From Leifsonia aquatica (GTDB lineage: Bacteria; Actinomycetota; Actinomycetes; Actinomycetales; Microbacteriaceae), in the NCBI RefSeq assembly GCF_014190775.1, contig NZ_JACHVP010000001.1:1426001-1490000 (forward strand): DNA of 64,000 nucleotides. The letters are read 5' to 3'. The position numbers and the translations under genes are program-made. The first letter of the stretch is position 1. Every line of letters starts with the position of its first letter. Below, piece by piece: positions 1 through 12,100 of the stretch. The notes beneath the pieces are model-generated. The model did not search any database and had not been told where the DNA came from. It saw only the letters and a program-made list of their open reading frames with translations.

Positions 1-659
1 TCGATCTCGAGCAGCACGCTCTTGCCGTCGTCCAGCGCCTTCTCGATCGGTCCGCGCGGCGTGCCGTAGCGGTACGCGTTGTGGACCGTCGCGTACTCGA
101 GCAGCTCGCCCTCCTCGATCATCCGGTCGAACTCCTCGTCGTCGACGAAGTAGTAGTTCACGCCGTCGACCTCCCCGGGCCGCGGGGCACGGGTCGTCGC
201 CGAGACCGAGAGCAGTACGTCCGGGTAGTTCTCGCGGATGTACGTCGAGACGGTGCCCTTGCCGACCGCGGTCGGGCCGGCCAGGACGACGAGCTGGTTG
301 CGCTGACGTCCGGCCTTGTTCTCGCGCTCGATGAGGAAGTCGCGCAGGCGCAGCCGCTGGTGACGGCCGAGGCCGCCGAGCCGTTTGGCGGGCGAGATGC
401 CCAGCTTCGCGAGCGCCTCGTTCATCTTGGTGGTGCCGATGGCGGGGACGCTGAGCAGGAACTCCGTCACCCGCAGGCGGCCCTCGACGCCGTCCGGCTG
501 GGCGGTGGCGTGATCGAGCACAGTGAGGGGCGACACCTCGCGCGAGGCGATCGACTTCTTCACCGCGGCGCGGGCGCGACGGGCCGCGACGGCCGCCTCG
601 GAGGCGGCACGGCGGTCGACGTCGGGCGGGGCCGGACGGCGGGAGGCGGTCTCAGCCAT
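1..659 (-). CDS. gmk: mIHF-guanylate kinase fusion, 3' end beyond window
   Basis: Only the first ~219 residues lie in the window; the gene continues past the left edge. Residues ~15-112 resemble the actinobacterial integration host factor (mIHF): a basic helical N-terminus, a VPAIG turn, and the conserved block RLGGLGRHQR (93-102) that in mycobacteria reads RLRGLGDRQR. After a short linker comes guanylate kinase (GMP to GDP), with P-loop GPTAVGKGT at 128-136 and the GMP-binding stretch APRPGEVDGVNYYFV beyond it. In mycobacteria mihF and gmk are separate neighbours; here they share one frame. Between Met79 and the P-loop no ATG, GTG or TTG occurs in frame, so the kinase cannot be started separately there. 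The ATG overlaps the pyrF stop by 8 nt, indicating coupling to the pyr operon. Fusion is seen directly; domain names come from remembered family sequences. Confidence 0.88.
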   Translation of the reverse strand, partial: MAETASRRPAPPDVDRRAASEAAVAARRARAAVKKSIASREVSPLTVLDHATAQPDGVEGRLRVTEFLLSVPAIGTTKMNEALAKLGISPAKRLGGLGRHQRLRLRDFLIERENKAGRQRNQLVVLAGPTAVGKGTVSTYIRENYPDVLLSVSATTRAPRPGEVDGVNYYFVDDEEFDRMIEEGELLEYATVHNAYRYGTPRGPIEKALDDGKSVLLEI

Positions 660-1520
660 GGCTGGCGCGTACCTCCTCGGCGCGGTGCGCGACGGCGTCG
701 GCGAGGTCGCGCGGACCGGCGCCGAGCACGCCGCGGGACTCGCTCACGATCACGCCCGGCGACAGCGTGCCGAACAGACGCGGAGCGTCCTCGACGCGCG
801 CGCCCTGGTGGCCGAAGCCCGGGGCGAGGACGGGGAAGGCCGGCGTGACCGGCGCGCCGGCCGTATCGATGCCGTACGCGGCGAGATCCACGGTCGCGCC
901 GAGCACCAACCCGACGGTGCCGTAGGCGTGCGGCGGCTGCTGCTGGTTGAACTCGTGCACGTCTTCGATGATCGCACGCGCGACGGTCATCCCGGCACGC
1001 GGTCCGGAGGCGACGACGGCCTGCTGGACGACCGCGGCCTCGGGGTTGGAGGTCGCCGCGAGCACGAAGAGGCCCTTGCCGTGCTCCTCGGCCAGGCGCA
1101 TCGGTTCGGAGATCGACCCGACGCCCTGGAAGGCCGACACCGTCAGAGCATCCGCCTCCAGCGGCGAGCCCGGCGTGAGCCAGGACTCCGCGTAAGCGGT
1201 CACGCTGGTGCCGATGTCGCCGCGCTTCGCGTCGGCGATCACCAGGAGGCCGGCGGCACGCGCGGCAGCGATGACCTCCTCCAGCGCGGCGTAGCCCGCG
1301 GAGCCGAAGCGCTCGAAGAACGCCACCTGGGGCTTGACCAGCCCGGCCCGCCCGGCCGCGGCCTCCACCGCGATCAGCCCGAACTCGCGCACGCCCGCCG
1401 CCGAGGCCGGGAGGCCCCAGTCGGCGAGCAGGTGCGCGTGCGGGTCGATACCGACGCACAGCCGGCCGCGTTCGGCGAACGCCTCCGCGAGGCGGTCGCC
1501 GAACGCTGCACCGACAGCGG

Positions 1521-1524
<4 letters not shown>
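652..1524 (-). CDS. pyrF: orotidine 5'-phosphate decarboxylase
   Basis: Converts OMP to UMP, the last step of de novo pyrimidine synthesis. The 290-residue protein has the size of the longer bacterial PyrF class. The catalytic Asp-Lys-Asp signature [10 protein letters not shown] is at 98-107 (D98, K100, D103), and an N-terminal strand GIDPH at 25-29 fits the TIM-barrel start. Its ATG overlaps the carB stop (ATGA, 4 nt) and its own stop lies inside the start of the mIHF-Gmk gene, so it is translated within the pyr operon. Nothing is missing or unusual. Confidence 0.96.
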
Positions 1525-4798
<3,274 letters not shown>

Positions 4799-4799
<1 letters not shown>

Positions 4800-5962
4800 C
4801 AGGCGCCGGCCTCCTTGGTGGGCTCAGCTTCGGCGGTCTCGCGACCGGTGATCACGCTGAGGAAGCGGTCGAAGAGGTAGTTGGCGTCGTGCGGGCCGGC
4901 CGCGGCCTCCGGGTGGTACTGGACGCTGAAGGCGTTCAGATCGAGGCAGTTCAGCCCCTCCACGACGTTGTCGTTCAGGCTGAAGTGGCTGACCTCGACG
5001 CGACCGAAGCCGGCCGGGGAGTCGAACGCGGCGTCGATCGGCGCCTGCACGGCGAAGCCGTGGTTCTGCGCCGTGATCTCGACCCGGCCGGTGCGCTTGT
5101 CGAGCACCGGCTGGTTGATGCCGCGGTGACCGAACGGCAGCTTGTAGGTCGGGAGCCCGAGCGCCCGGCCCAGGAGCTGGTTGCCGAAGCAGATGCCGAA
5201 GTACGGCAGCCCGGCACGCAGGGTCTCCTGCAGCAGGGCGACGTGGCGGTCCGAGGCCTTCGGGTCGCCCGGGCCGTTCGAGAAGAACAGCGCGGAGACG
5301 CCGAGGTCGAGCACATCCTGCGCCGAGACCTGCTGCGGGAGGACGTGCACGTCGAGACCGCGCCCGGCGAGGTTCTCGAGGGTGGACTTCTTCACGCCGA
5401 GGTCGAGCACCGCGACCGAGCCGACCTTCTCGCCGACGGCAGGGATCGTGTACGGCTCGACCGTCGACACCTCCGCCGAGAGGTTGCGGCCACTCATCGC
5501 GGCGGCGCTGCGCACCAGCTCCAGCTGCTCGCTGTCCGAGAGCTCGAAGTCCGCACCGGAGAAGATCCCGGCGCGCATGGCGCCCGCCGAGCGGATGTGC
5601 CGCGTCACGGCGCGCGTGTCGATGCCGCTGATGCCGACGACGCCCTGGGCGACCAGGTCGTCGTCGAGGCTGCGCTGTGCGCGGAAGTTGGACACGACCC
5701 GGCTGGGCTCGCGCACCACGTAACCGGCGACCCAGATCTGGCGGGACTCCATGTCCTCGTCGTTGGTGCCGGTGTTGCCGATGTGCGGCGCCGTCATGAG
5801 GACGATCTGACCCGCGTACGACGGGTCGGTGAGCGTCTCCTGGTAGCCGGTCATGCCGGTCGAGAAGACCGCTTCGCCGAGCGTCCGCCCGGTGGCGCCG
5901 TAGGCCCGGCCCACATAGCGCTTCCCGTCTTCGAGGACGAGGACTGCTTGATTCGCCGCCAC
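4799..5962 (-). CDS. carA: carbamoyl-phosphate synthase small (glutaminase) subunit
   Basis: Hydrolyses glutamine and channels ammonia to CarB. The 387-residue protein has the N-terminal CPSase small-subunit domain (~1-180) and a class I glutamine amidotransferase domain with nucleophile C258 in GICFGNQ and the partner pair H350/E352 in QYHPEAA. The FGN variant of the nucleophile elbow, instead of LGH, is as I recall it from other actinobacteria. The stop is fused to the carB start; one base separates the start from the preceding membrane-protein stop. Standard member of the pyr operon. Confidence 0.97.
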
Positions 5963-5963
5963 G

Positions 5964-6509
5964 TCACACCTCCTGATCTTCCGGGCCCTCGGGGCCCGTC
6001 GTGCTCCCCGTCGGCGTCGCGCCGGGGAGGATGTCCTGGATGGCCGCGGTCACCGCGTCGCGGCCGGCCGGGTCGACGACCCGGAAGTAGCTGTCGGCGG
6101 GGACCCCGCCGCTGGTGGTCCATCCGAACCGGAGCAGTCCGTCCCGCTCCACCACCCGGTCGATGGTGAAGGTGGCCGCGCCGACGCCGGTGAGCGTCGA
6201 GGCGGGGACGAAGACGGGCTGCTCGCCGGCGACCCTGATCGAGACCCCCTCGGGCGAGACGCTGAGCGATCCCTTCCCGCGGTAGGTCAGACCCGGCAGG
6301 ACGAGCCGCTCGAGCTGCTCCCCTGCCTTGGTGGTCGCGACGTAGAGCACGTCGGCCGCGGCGGTCGGTGCGCCGAGCTGGGCGGGGGCCGGGTGGCCGC
6401 CGCCCGCGGACACGTCGCGCCGCCCGCGTCGTCGCCAGCCCCAGAAGGCCAGCAGCAGGATGAGGACGAGGACGATCGCGACGCCCAGGGTCGGCAGGAA
6501 CTTATCCAC
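5964..6509 (-). CDS. membrane-anchored PH-like protein in pyr operon
   Basis: A 181-residue protein with one N-terminal transmembrane helix (about residues 6-25, [20 protein letters not shown]) followed by a basic stop-transfer stretch RRRGRR and a ~120-residue cytoplasmic domain rich in beta strands. The same place between pyrC and carA holds a small 'export/membrane' protein in mycobacteria and other actinobacteria, annotated as PH-like; the function is unknown. The start overlaps the pyrC stop by 8 nt and one base separates its stop from carA, so it is co-translated with pyrimidine enzymes. No catalytic motif was recognised. A membrane scaffold role would be speculation. Confidence 0.8.
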   Translation of the reverse strand: MDKFLPTLGVAIVLVLILLLAFWGWRRRGRRDVSAGGGHPAPAQLGAPTAAADVLYVATTKAGEQLERLVLPGLTYRGKGSLSVSPEGVSIRVAGEQPVFVPASTLTGVGAATFTIDRVVERDGLLRFGWTTSGGVPADSYFRVVDPAGRDAVTAAIQDILPGATPTGSTTGPEGPEDQEV

Positions 6510-7824
6510 GGGCGGCCTCCAGATCGACGACCGTGCCGTCGAGCACGGTCGCGTAGCCCCGGTGGAACGTCGCGACGACGCGCCCCGGGAGGGTCATCGA
6601 CAGGTAGGGCGAGTTGACGCCCTTCCCGGCGAGGTCACCGGTCGCGAACGTGCGCGACGCGGTGGGGTCGTAGAGGAACAGCTCGGCGGGCGCTCCGGCC
6701 TCGATCGGCGTCCCGTGCCCGGCGAGCCGGCCGATCCGTGCGGGGGTCGACGACAGCACGCGGGCGACATCGGCCCAGTCGAGGAGGCCGTTACCGACCA
6801 CCGAGGCGTGCACGACCGAGAGGGCGGACTCCAGCCCGACCATCCCGAACGCGGCCGCATCCCACTCGCAGTCCTTCGACTCGACGGGGTGCGGGGCGTG
6901 GTCCGTCGCGACGATGTCGATCGTGCCGTCCGCGAGCCCGGCGCGGAGCGCCTCGACGTCCTCGGCGCGGCGCAGCGGCGGGTTCACCTTGTAGCGCGCG
7001 TCGTACCCGGCCGCGAGCTCCTCGGTCAGGAGGAGGTGGTGCGGCGTGACCTCGGCCGTCACGTCGATGCCGCGGGCCTTGGCCCAGCGGAGGACGTCGA
7101 CGGACCCGGCGGTCGAGACGTGGCACACGTGCAGGCGGGAGCCGACGTGCTCGGCCAGGAGCACGTCCCGCGCGATGATCGACTCCTCGGCGACCGCGGG
7201 CCAGCCGGCGAGACCGAGCTCGCCCGACAGGGCGCCCTCGTTCATCTGCGCACCGACGGTGAGCCGCGGCTCCTGGGCGTGCTGGGCGATGACGCCGTCG
7301 AACGCCTTCACGTATTCGAGGGCGCGACGCATGAGCAGCGGGTCGGAGACGCACTTGCCGTCGTCGGAGAAGACGCGGACCCGGGCGCGGGAGTCGGCCA
7401 TCGCGCCCAGCTCGGCCAGGCGCTCGCCTTCCAGCCCCACGGTCACGGCCCCGATCGGGCGCACGGTCGCGTACCCCGCGGCCTCCCCCAGGCTCAGGAC
7501 CTGCTCGACCACACCGGCGGTGTCGGCCACCGGGGAGGTGTTCGCCATCGCGAAAACGGCGGTGAAGCCTCCCGCAGCGGCAGCCCGCGTCCCGGTCAGC
7601 ACCGTCTCGCTCTGCTCGTAGCCGGGCTCGCGCAGGTGGGTGTGCAGGTCGACGAGTCCCGGCAGCGCCAGGAGCCCGTCGGCGTCGATCCGCGACGCGC
7701 CCGCGGCGGAGAGGCCGGAGCCCACCTCCGCGATGCGGCCGTCGTCGATCAGGAGGTCGGCACGCGTGCCGTCGGCGAGCGTCGCGCCCGCGATCACATA
7801 CTTCTCGGCCAGTTTCTCGTCCAT
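6502..7824 (-). CDS. pyrC: dihydroorotase
   Basis: Cyclises carbamoyl aspartate to dihydroorotate. Metal-binding motif HTHLREPG starts at H61 and a second metal-site motif ATDHAPH lies in the C-terminal part, placing it in the type I (~440 residue) amidohydrolase group. The chosen ATG at 7824 lies 7 nt after the pyrB stop and gives 440 residues. A GTG at 7851 would add nine residues and overlap pyrB by 20 nt, but has no good ribosome-binding site. The stop overlaps the downstream membrane-protein start. The enzyme itself is certain; the start is less so. Confidence 0.94.
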   Translation of the reverse strand: MDEKLAEKYVIAGATLADGTRADLLIDDGRIAEVGSGLSAAGASRIDADGLLALPGLVDLHTHLREPGYEQSETVLTGTRAAAAGGFTAVFAMANTSPVADTAGVVEQVLSLGEAAGYATVRPIGAVTVGLEGERLAELGAMADSRARVRVFSDDGKCVSDPLLMRRALEYVKAFDGVIAQHAQEPRLTVGAQMNEGALSGELGLAGWPAVAEESIIARDVLLAEHVGSRLHVCHVSTAGSVDVLRWAKARGIDVTAEVTPHHLLLTEELAAGYDARYKVNPPLRRAEDVEALRAGLADGTIDIVATDHAPHPVESKDCEWDAAAFGMVGLESALSVVHASVVGNGLLDWADVARVLSSTPARIGRLAGHGTPIEAGAPAELFLYDPTASRTFATGDLAGKGVNSPYLSMTLPGRVVATFHRGYATVLDGTVVDLEAARG

Positions 7825-7831
7825 CGTCGTC

Positions 7832-8782
7832 TTACGCCTCCCGCTCGCCACCAGACAGCAGGAGGTAGAGCGCCGCCATCCTCACGGACACGCCGTTCGC
7901 CACCTGCTCCCTGACCGTCGAGCGGGGCGAGTCCGCCGCTGCGGCGGAGATCTCCAGCCCTCGGTTCATCGGGCCCGGGTGCATCACAATGCTATCGGTG
8001 CGCAGGCGCCCGAGCCGTTCGTCGTCCAGGCCCCAGCGCCGCGAGTACTCGCGCGGGTTGGGGAAGAAGGCGGCGTTCATCCGCTCGCCCTGGATGCGCA
8101 GCATCATCACGACGTCGGGATCGGCGTCGATCGCGGCGTCGAGGTCGTAGCCGATCGCCGCCGGCCAGCCGGTCACATCCACCGGCAGCAGGGTCGGCGG
8201 CGCGACCAGCGTGACCTGCGCACCCAGGGTGCGCAGCAGCCACACGTTGGACCGCGCCACGCGGGAGTGAAGGATGTCGCCGACGATGGTCACCGTGACG
8301 CCGTCGAGGTCGCGCCCGCGCGATCCCGCGCCGTGGAGGCGCCGCCGCATGGTGAACGCGTCGAGCAGCGCCTGCGTGGGGTGCTCGTGCATCCCGTCGC
8401 CGGCGTTCACGATCCCGGCGTCGATCCAGCCGCTCGTCGCGAGGGTCTGGGGTGCGCCGGAGGAACCGTGGCGGATGACCACGGCGTCGGCGCCCATGGC
8501 GGCCAGGGTCTGCGCGGTGTCCTTCAGGCTCTCGCCCTTCGAGACGCTCGACCCCTTCGCGGAGAAGTTGATGACGTCCGCGGAGAGCCGCTTGGCAGCC
8601 GCCTCGAACGAGATGCGGGTGCGGGTCGAGTCCTCGAAGAAGAGGTTCACGACGGTCTTGCCCCGCAGCGTCGGGAGCTTCTTGACCTCGCGCTCCTGCA
8701 CGTCCGCCATGTCCTCGGCGACGTCGAGCAGCCGGATCGCGTCCTCGCGGGACAGGGACTTGGTCGACAGCAGGTGCCTCAT
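7832..8782 (-). CDS. pyrB: aspartate carbamoyltransferase catalytic subunit
   Basis: Condenses carbamoyl phosphate with aspartate. The 316-residue chain carries the carbamoyl-phosphate signature FEDSTRTR (around 49-56), the SVSKGES loop, and [10 protein letters not shown] of the aspartate domain. No regulatory PyrI subunit is encoded nearby, as expected for actinobacteria where control is through PyrR. ATG overlaps the pyrR stop by 4 nt (ATGA), so expression is coupled to pyrR. Confidence 0.97.
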   Translation of the reverse strand: MRHLLSTKSLSREDAIRLLDVAEDMADVQEREVKKLPTLRGKTVVNLFFEDSTRTRISFEAAAKRLSADVINFSAKGSSVSKGESLKDTAQTLAAMGADAVVIRHGSSGAPQTLATSGWIDAGIVNAGDGMHEHPTQALLDAFTMRRRLHGAGSRGRDLDGVTVTIVGDILHSRVARSNVWLLRTLGAQVTLVAPPTLLPVDVTGWPAAIGYDLDAAIDADPDVVMMLRIQGERMNAAFFPNPREYSRRWGLDDERLGRLRTDSIVMHPGPMNRGLEISAAAADSPRSTVREQVANGVSVRMAALYLLLSGGEREA

Positions 8783-9363
8783 GCGCCGGCCTCCGCCCCG
8801 TCGGGAACGGCCGCATCCGTCGGCGACTCGATGGTCACCGACTCCTCCCCGTCGACGCCCTCCAGGCGCACGTAGATGCGCTCCGACGCCGCGGAGGGCA
8901 GGTTCTTGCCCACGTAGTCCGCGCGGATAGGGAGCTCGCGGTGACCACGGTCGACGAGCACCGCCAGGCGCACGGCCCGCGGGCGACCCAGGTCGTTCAG
9001 CGCGTCCAGCGCCGCGCGGATGGTGCGCCCCGAGAAGAGCACGTCATCCACGAGCACGACCGTCTTGCCGTCGATCGAGCCCGGCAGCGACGTGGGCTGC
9101 GGAGTCCGGATCGGGTTGCGGGCGAGGTCGTCACGGTACATCGTCACGTCGAGCGCGCCGACGATCTCGGCGGGCGACGCGACGGTCTGCGGTTCGATGC
9201 GCTGGATGGTCTCGGCGATCCGGCGGGCGAGTTCGACGCCGCGCGTCGGGATGCCCAGGATCACCAGATCGTTCGTGCCCCGGTTCGACTCCAGGATCTC
9301 GTGGGAGATCCGGGTCAATGCCCGGGTGATGTCAGCCTTTTGCAGCACAGTACGCACTGTCAT
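8779..9363 (-). CDS. pyrR: PyrR regulator / uracil phosphoribosyltransferase
   Basis: First gene of the pyr operon. The 194-residue protein has the PRPP-binding loop [13 protein letters not shown] at 102-114 and the N-terminal ...[14 protein letters not shown] region of the PyrR family, which binds a hairpin in pyr mRNA when UMP is abundant and also has UPRTase activity. The C-terminus is extended by ~15 Gly/Ala/Asp-rich residues compared with the roughly 180-residue Bacillus form. A strong AAGGAGG sits at 9369-9375, five bases before the ATG, directly next to a candidate PyrR-binding hairpin. Confidence 0.95.
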   Translation of the reverse strand: MTVRTVLQKADITRALTRISHEILESNRGTNDLVILGIPTRGVELARRIAETIQRIEPQTVASPAEIVGALDVTMYRDDLARNPIRTPQPTSLPGSIDGKTVVLVDDVLFSGRTIRAALDALNDLGRPRAVRLAVLVDRGHRELPIRADYVGKNLPSAASERIYVRLEGVDGEESVTIESPTDAAVPDGAEAGA

Positions 9364-9375
9364 GCCGACCTCCTT

Positions 9376-9396
9376 CCCCGCCTCACAGGACGGCTC
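9376..9396 (-). promoter_or_regulatory. candidate PyrR-binding RNA hairpin in pyr leader
   Basis: On the minus strand the leader reads GCC-GUC-CUGUGA-GGC-GGG: a short stem (GUC with GGC) capped by hexaloop CUGUGA and extended below by CC/GG pairs. This matches the PyrR anti-antiterminator core UCCNGNGAGG known from Bacillus. It ends at the edge of the AAGGAGG Shine-Dalgarno of pyrR, leaving no room for an antiterminator/terminator pair. Repression of translation initiation, as proposed in mycobacteria, therefore fits better than transcription attenuation. A weak -10 (TATGCT) lies ~30 bases upstream. Confidence 0.72.
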
Positions 9397-9442
9397 ATTA
9401 AAGGATGTCTACCGAGATCCGAGCATATCAGCCCGGCCCCGA

Positions 9443-10150
9443 TCACTTGTCGTTCAGGAACTTCTCGAACGCGGCCGCGTCGCTGATGCTCCCCGTGAAC
9501 TGCTTGCCGTCGACGAGGACCGTGGGCGTGCCCTCGATCTTGTCGAGGACCTTCGTGCCGTCCACCTCGATCGGGCCGCTCTGCGAGTGCGCCGTGTTGG
9601 CCTGGGCCCACGCCTGGTACGAACCGCCGCGCTCGAGGCACCCGGAGATGTCGGTGATGCCGAGGTCGGTGGCCCGCTTCGCGAGCTCGTCGTCGGTCAG
9701 GCCCTTCGAGTTCTCCTCGGGCTGGTCCGTGAACAGCGCCTGGTAGTAGTCGAGCACGCGGGCCTTGTCGTGGACGCCGACGCAGGTGAGCGCCGCCGCC
9801 GCACGGGTCGAATAGCCGGTGCCGCCCGAGAGGGAGTCGAGGAAGGTGAGCGGGTGGAGGCGCAACGTGACCGACCCGTCCTTCACCGCCTTCTCGAGGG
9901 TGTCGCCGTTCGCCTTCTCGAAGGCGCCGCAGACCGGGCACATCGCGTCGAACCAGATGTCGACCTTCTTCTGGCCTGTTCCGGCCGAGATGTAGCGGTC
10001 GTCGAAGTTCACGGCGCCGTCGACGCCGGTGGGCGCCTTGGCGGTCGCGACCGGCACGGAGGTGTCGGCGAACATGGAGCAGGCCGAGACGCCGATCGAC
10101 AGTGCGGCGGCGATGACGGTGGCGGCGAGGATGCGGCGAGTGCGCTTCAC
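9443..10150 (-). CDS. DsbA-like thioredoxin-fold lipoprotein
   Basis: The 235-residue protein begins with a lipoprotein signal peptide (basic MKRTRR, hydrophobic 8-20, lipobox VSAC with C24), so it should be anchored on the outer face of the membrane. The mature part has a thioredoxin fold with CPVC at C71-C74 followed by GAFEKANGD, as in DsbA/DsbG-like 'thioredoxin_4' proteins that oxidise or isomerise disulfides in secreted proteins. It starts with GTG, 27 nt after the nusB stop, and its stop lies close to the pyrR promoter. It interrupts the usual efp-nusB-pyrR order. The substrate is unknown. Confidence 0.87.
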   Translation of the reverse strand: MKRTRRILAATVIAAALSIGVSACSMFADTSVPVATAKAPTGVDGAVNFDDRYISAGTGQKKVDIWFDAMCPVCGAFEKANGDTLEKAVKDGSVTLRLHPLTFLDSLSGGTGYSTRAAAALTCVGVHDKARVLDYYQALFTDQPEENSKGLTDDELAKRATDLGITDISGCLERGGSYQAWAQANTAHSQSGPIEVDGTKVLDKIEGTPTVLVDGKQFTGSISDAAAFEKFLNDK

Positions 10151-10177
10151 GTCGTCCCTTCGGTTGGAGCGGTGGAT

Positions 10178-10597
10178 CTACTTGGTCGTATTACTTTGGG
10201 CGATCTTGGCGAGCAGCCCGTTCACGAAACCGGCGGAGTCGTCGGTCGAGAGCACCGTGGCGGCCTCGACGGCCTCCGAGATCGCGACCCCCTCGGGGAC
10301 CGCGTCGTTGAAGAGCAGCTCCCACACGCCGATGCGCAGGATGGCGCGGTCGACGGCGGGCATCCGCACGAGGGTCCATCCCTGCGCGTAGGTCTCGATC
10401 TGCTCGTCGATCTCGTCCTGGTGGTCGATCACGCCGTCGACGATCTCACGGGCGTACAGCCACGACGCCTCGCGCGCGGGCTCGATCGCCGCACGCTCGG
10501 CCTCGGTCGCGAGGGCCTGACGGAGCGGGGTCTGACGCAGGTCGGCGCTGTAGAGCAGGTCGAGCGCGCGCTTGCGGGCTTTGGTCCGGGCGCTCAC
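10178..10597 (-). CDS. nusB: transcription antitermination factor NusB
   Basis: A 139-residue all-helical protein starting SARTKARKRALDLLYSAD, the typical basic NusB opening, and ending with ...ATVLSTDDSAGFVNGLLAKIAQ, which matches the conserved FVNGVL-type C-terminal motif. With NusE it binds boxA RNA and supports rRNA antitermination. GTG start shares one base with the efp stop (TAGTG), so efp and nusB are coupled. Confidence 0.95.
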   Translation of the reverse strand: MSARTKARKRALDLLYSADLRQTPLRQALATEAERAAIEPAREASWLYAREIVDGVIDHQDEIDEQIETYAQGWTLVRMPAVDRAILRIGVWELLFNDAVPEGVAISEAVEAATVLSTDDSAGFVNGLLAKIAQSNTTK

Positions 10598-11160
10598 TAG
10601 TCGTTGACGCGGCCGAGGTAGTCGCCGGTGCGGGTGTCGACCTTGACGCGGGTGCCGGTCTCGAGGAACAGCGGGACCTGGATCTGGTAGCCGGTCTCGA
10701 CGGTGGCGGGCTTGGTGCCGCCGGTCGAGCGGTCGCCCTGCAGGCCGGGCTCGGTGTAGGTGATCTCCAGCACGACCGAGGCGGGGAGCTCGACGTACAG
10801 CGGCGAGCCCTCGTGCAGCGCGACGGTCACGTTCTGGTTCTCGAGCATGAAGTTGGCGGAGTCGCCGACGATCGGGCCCGGGATGGTGATCTGGTCGTAG
10901 TCGCTGGTGTCCATGAAGACGAAGTCGGCGCCGTCCTGGTACAGGTACTGGTAGTCGCGGCGGTCGACGTTGGTGATGTCGATCTTGGCGCCGGCGTTGT
11001 ACGTGCGGTCGACGGTCTTGCCGGTCGTGACGTTCTTGAGCTTCGTGCGGACGAACGCGCCACCCTTGCCCGGCTTCACGTGCTGGAACTCGATGACGCT
11101 CCAGAGCTGTCCGTCGATGTTGAGGACGATGCCGTTCTTGATGTCAGCGGTCGATGCCAT
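10597..11160 (-). CDS. efp: translation elongation factor P
   Basis: A 187-residue three-domain EF-P that relieves ribosome stalling at polyproline. The tip loop of domain I reads [12 protein letters not shown] with lysine at position 32. The C-terminal OB domain includes the signature [24 protein letters not shown], seen here as the last ~25 residues. The ATG has only a weak ribosome-binding site (TGGA). It is preceded by a ~95-base leader with a good -10 element, so efp-nusB may have its own promoter inside the aro-pyr array. Confidence 0.96.
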   Translation of the reverse strand: MASTADIKNGIVLNIDGQLWSVIEFQHVKPGKGGAFVRTKLKNVTTGKTVDRTYNAGAKIDITNVDRRDYQYLYQDGADFVFMDTSDYDQITIPGPIVGDSANFMLENQNVTVALHEGSPLYVELPASVVLEITYTEPGLQGDRSTGGTKPATVETGYQIQVPLFLETGTRVKVDTRTGDYLGRVND

Positions 11161-11254
11161 GCGCGAGATCCATTCAGTTTGCGAAAGAGTTCCGGGTGGA
11201 TGCCGCGGGCGTCAGCGGTCCACATCGCCGCGCGCGAAGCGACGGCCAGGAAAA

Positions 11255-11260
11255 ATTGTA
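11255..11260 (-). promoter_or_regulatory. candidate -10 element for efp-nusB
   Basis: Reads TACAAT on the minus strand (5 of 6 to TATAAT), just beyond the aroQ stop and ~95 bases before the efp ATG. The matching -35 region (TTCGCC, 18 bases upstream, inside the aroQ end) is poor. It is the best -10-like hexamer in this gap, suggesting independent expression of efp. Confidence 0.5.
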
Positions 11261-11264
11261 GACG

Positions 11265-11702
11265 TCAGCGCCCGTTTCGGCGAATGTACGCCAGAGCGAG
11301 CCGGTAGGACTCGAAGCCGAATCCCGCGATCACGCCGGTCGAGACGGCGGTGATCACGCTCGTGTGGCGGAACTCCTCGCGGGCGTGGGGGTTCGAGATG
11401 TGCACCTCGATCACCGTTCCGCCGGCCGAGGTGACGAGCGACACCGCGTCGCGCAGCGCGTACGAGTAGTGGGTCCACGCGCCCGCGTTGAGGATGACGG
11501 GCGCGCCGCTGTCGGCGGCGTCGTGCAGCCAGCCGATCAGCTCCGCCTCGGCGTCCGTCTGCCGCAGGTCGATCCGCAGCTCGGGAGCGTCCTCCTGGAG
11601 CTGCCGACCGAGGTCATCGAGGGTCTGCGACCCGTAGACGTCGGGCTCGCGGGTGCCGAGGCGGCCGAGGTTCGGGCCGTTCAGGACGAGGACGGTGCTC
11701 AT
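11265..11702 (-). CDS. aroQ: type II 3-dehydroquinate dehydratase
   Basis: Third step of the shikimate pathway. From ATG 11702 the protein has 145 residues, the normal size for the dodecameric type II enzyme. It opens with [17 protein letters not shown]; catalytic Tyr is Y23 in DVYG, and [13 protein letters not shown] provides the late His/Asn motif. The frame is open further upstream, but that extension is Arg-rich shadow of the preceding gene and the family start is clear. Five bases separate it from the upstream hypothetical gene. Confidence 0.95.
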   Translation of the reverse strand: MSTVLVLNGPNLGRLGTREPDVYGSQTLDDLGRQLQEDAPELRIDLRQTDAEAELIGWLHDAADSGAPVILNAGAWTHYSYALRDAVSLVTSAGGTVIEVHISNPHAREEFRHTSVITAVSTGVIAGFGFESYRLALAYIRRNGR

Positions 11703-11707
11703 GCCGT

Positions 11708-12100
11708 TCACCCTATCGGTGCGTCGGCGTCCGTCAGCGGACGGACGCGCACCGCCGACCACACGTCGTCGACGGAGACGTTGCTGATCGGCCGCCAGCC
11801 GAACGCGCCGGCCTCCTGGATGATGGTGTCCCGGTTGAGGTCGGCGCGGTTGCCCTTGGGATAGACGAACCAAACGGCGCGGGCAGCGCCCAGGGCGGGC
11901 AGCTCCGCGCCGAACCGTTCGAGCAGCTCGGCCCGCGTGCGCACGAAGACGACGGCGACCGATGCCCCGGCCGCCGGACCCTCGGTCACACCCGACGGCA
12001 GCGGCTGGAGCAGGGCGGCGAGCTCGGGAGTCGCCCCGTCGAGGTGCAGGACGTCGCCCTCCTTCACCAGCAGCTTCTGCGCCACCGGCCGCTCGGCCAT
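11708..12100 (-). CDS. conserved hypothetical protein between aroB and aroQ
   Basis: A 130-residue soluble protein ([10 protein letters not shown]...), start sharing one base with the aroB stop (TGATG), so clearly co-translated with aro enzymes. The C-terminal half, with [17 protein letters not shown] and a [11 protein letters not shown] ending, resembles the 'WxxxPK ... W.A.R' pattern I associate with the actinobacterial DUF3052 group, but that assignment is uncertain. The central part alternates beta and alpha ([16 protein letters not shown]), as in a small Rossmann-like fold. No catalytic residues are recognisable and no function is claimed. Confidence 0.75.
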   Translation of the reverse strand: MAERPVAQKLLVKEGDVLHLDGATPELAALLQPLPSGVTEGPAAGASVAVVFVRTRAELLERFGAELPALGAARAVWFVYPKGNRADLNRDTIIQEAGAFGWRPISNVSVDDVWSAVRVRPLTDADAPIG

